Assembly (NCBI GenBank): GCA_905372235.1
Contig: CAJPOF010000007.1
Location: forward strand, 1-58,554
Source of the DNA: an uncultured Treponema sp.
GTDB taxonomy: Bacteria > Spirochaetota > Spirochaetia > Treponematales > Treponemataceae
DNA length: 58,554 nt
Reading direction: 5' to 3'
This document shows, piece by piece, positions 57,410 to 58,554 of this stretch; position 1 is the first letter of the stretch, and each line of letters opens with the position of its first letter. Both the position numbers and the translations under genes were made by a program. The notes beneath the pieces are model-generated. The model was not told where the DNA came from. It searched no databases and worked only from the letters and a program-made list of their open reading frames with translations.

Positions 57410-58474
57410 ATGAAAAAAAACTCGTCAAAAGCAAAAAAATCGGTCGCTGCAGTTCTTGCGGTAACGCTAGCCTTTCTTCTATTTTCTTGCGAGAAAAAAG
57501 AAACTTTGAACCTTTTTACATGGACTTACTATACGCCAAAACCTGTCGTGGAGGCCTTTGAGAAAGGATTCGGTTGCAAGGTTGTGGTCACGGAATACGA
57601 TTCCAACGAAACCATGTTCAACAAACTGGTGAACGGAGGCTACAGGAATTTCGACATAGTAGTCCCTAGCCAAGATTATGTTTCAATCCTTATGAAAAAA
57701 AACATGCTCCAGCCGATTGTAAAAGAAAAGTTCACGAACCGGAAAATGATAAACCCTAGCCTGATGATGAAAATCACATACGATCCGGAAATGGCCTATG
57801 CGATTCCGTACTATTACGGAGCGGCGGGCATAAGCGTCAACAAGAAAAAGGTTTTAGACAACAATTATGAAAGGTCATGGGATATATTCTCAAACCCAAG
57901 ATTCAAAGGACACGCAAGCATGATGGACGACTACAGGGAGGTCATAGGAGAGGCGCTAAAACAAAAAGGATATTCTGTTTCGACTCTGAACAAAAACGAG
58001 CTGAACGATGCAATAGAACTTATAAAAACATCCTGGCTTCCGAACATCGTAAAATTCGACGCCGAAGGATTCGGAAAGGATTTTGCGAGGGGAGACCTTT
58101 GGCTGTGTCACGGATATGCCGAAGTTATATACGGTGAAGTTCCAAAAGCGCAGTGGGATGAGACAATAGATTTTTTCATTCCCGAAGAAGGCGGAACCGC
58201 ATACCTTGACAGCATGTGCATACTAAAGAATTCGAAAAAAGCCGAACTTGCAACCGAATTTATAAATTTTCTTCATAATCCTGAAAACTATGCAAAATTT
58301 TTGGATTTTTTCCAGTTTCCTTCCTACGTCAATATAGAGGCGGATAAATACAGGACAACCGTTCCACTCTACTCCGCCGAAGCAATGGCAAACTGCGAAT
58401 TAAAAAACGACATAGGAGATTTCATGGCGACATATTATAAAAAATGGGAAAAACTGAGACTTCTTTCAAACTAA
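57410..58474 (+). CDS. potD: Spermidine/putrescine-binding lipoprotein PotD
   Basis: Family-1-type substrate-binding protein of 354 residues. Lipoprotein signal peptide with lipobox FLLFSC. The mature sequence starts LNLFTWTYYTPKPVVEAFEKGFG and has FDIVVPSQDYV, YAIPYYYGAAGISVN and the C-terminal AEFINFLHNPENYAKF, all matching PotD/PotF. AAGG precedes the ATG. It lies 68 nt after potC. Confidence 0.94.
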   Translation: MKKNSSKAKKSVAAVLAVTLAFLLFSCEKKETLNLFTWTYYTPKPVVEAFEKGFGCKVVVTEYDSNETMFNKLVNGGYRNFDIVVPSQDYVSILMKKNMLQPIVKEKFTNRKMINPSLMMKITYDPEMAYAIPYYYGAAGISVNKKKVLDNNYERSWDIFSNPRFKGHASMMDDYREVIGEALKQKGYSVSTLNKNELNDAIELIKTSWLPNIVKFDAEGFGKDFARGDLWLCHGYAEVIYGEVPKAQWDETIDFFIPEEGGTAYLDSMCILKNSKKAELATEFINFLHNPENYAKFLDFFQFPSYVNIEADKYRTTVPLYSAEAMANCELKNDIGDFMATYYKKWEKLRLLSN

Positions 58475-58554
58475 AAGGACGAATGTCGAGTTTCTCTATT
58501 TTTATAAATATCGTATATAGTTTACCTAAAAAATTGAAATGTATGAATGAATTG
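58475..58554. other. Right edge, no feature seen
   Basis: 80 bp of AT-rich sequence after potD. No terminator or start of a further gene can be supported before the window ends. Confidence 0.5.

Overview
The window is a chromosomal segment of a spirochaete, almost certainly a gut or rumen-type Treponema. The evidence is a set of gene blocks that, as I remember the order, match treponemes: tig-clpP-clpX, rimP-nusA-infB-rbfA-truB, flgB-flgC-fliE-fliF-fliG-fliH-fliI-fliJ, a capD/aminotransferase/xanthine-dehydrogenase-like cluster, and potABCD. Protein matches come from motif reading and memory, not from searches. I see no insertion sequence, prophage, CRISPR array or rRNA. The only RNA gene is a tRNA-Gly cut by the left edge.

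Layout. 1-53: tRNA-Gly end and its terminator. 100-436: no gene, but a dense array of hairpins including a 107-bp direct repeat. 449-3751: tig, clpP, clpX (+). 3761-7162: cmk, yicC, murC and a small GNAT gene (-). 7346-9817: bactofilin, TPR protein, mtaB (+). 9898-16069: the translation operon rimP-nusA-infB-rbfA-truB (-), with a clear promoter and a leader terminator. 16288-22552: capD-like, DegT-like and three genes that look like a molybdenum hydroxylase (+). 22589-25401: purC (-) and a TGS-domain uridine-kinase-like protein (+). 25391-33088: flagellar basal-body/export operon (-). 33170-40926: a GH13 amylase co-directional and nearly contiguous with an Opp-type importer, in which one permease is fused to the ATPase (-). 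41137-48336: pullulanase-malE-malF-malG (-). 48484-51883: dus, a DUF975 membrane gene, sppA, recX. 51898-53880: rpsI, rplM, a small membrane protein, a beta-barrel protein (-). 54267-58474: potABCD (+).

Functionally the accessory part is about alpha-glucan use: pullulanase and amylase, a maltose-type importer, and an Opp-type importer joined to the amylase. Neither maltose permease is accompanied by a MalK here.

The strongest unusual points are: (1) the xanthine-dehydrogenase-like cluster keeps its FAD and first 2Fe-2S sites, but its large subunit has lost every molybdopterin-binding loop and the catalytic Glu. (2) A 138-residue gene between fliF and fliG joins a FliG N-domain-like segment to a tail that mimics the FliG-binding C-terminus of FliF. 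(3) MalG carries a pair of DnaJ-type CxxCxGxG motifs, and MalF a roughly 270-residue coiled-coil/CxxC insert, both in predicted extracytoplasmic loops. (4) Four genes (murC, bactofilin, dus, DUF975) have a -10 box ending exactly 6 nt before the start codon, as expected of leaderless mRNAs; two of them diverge from back-to-back -35 boxes.
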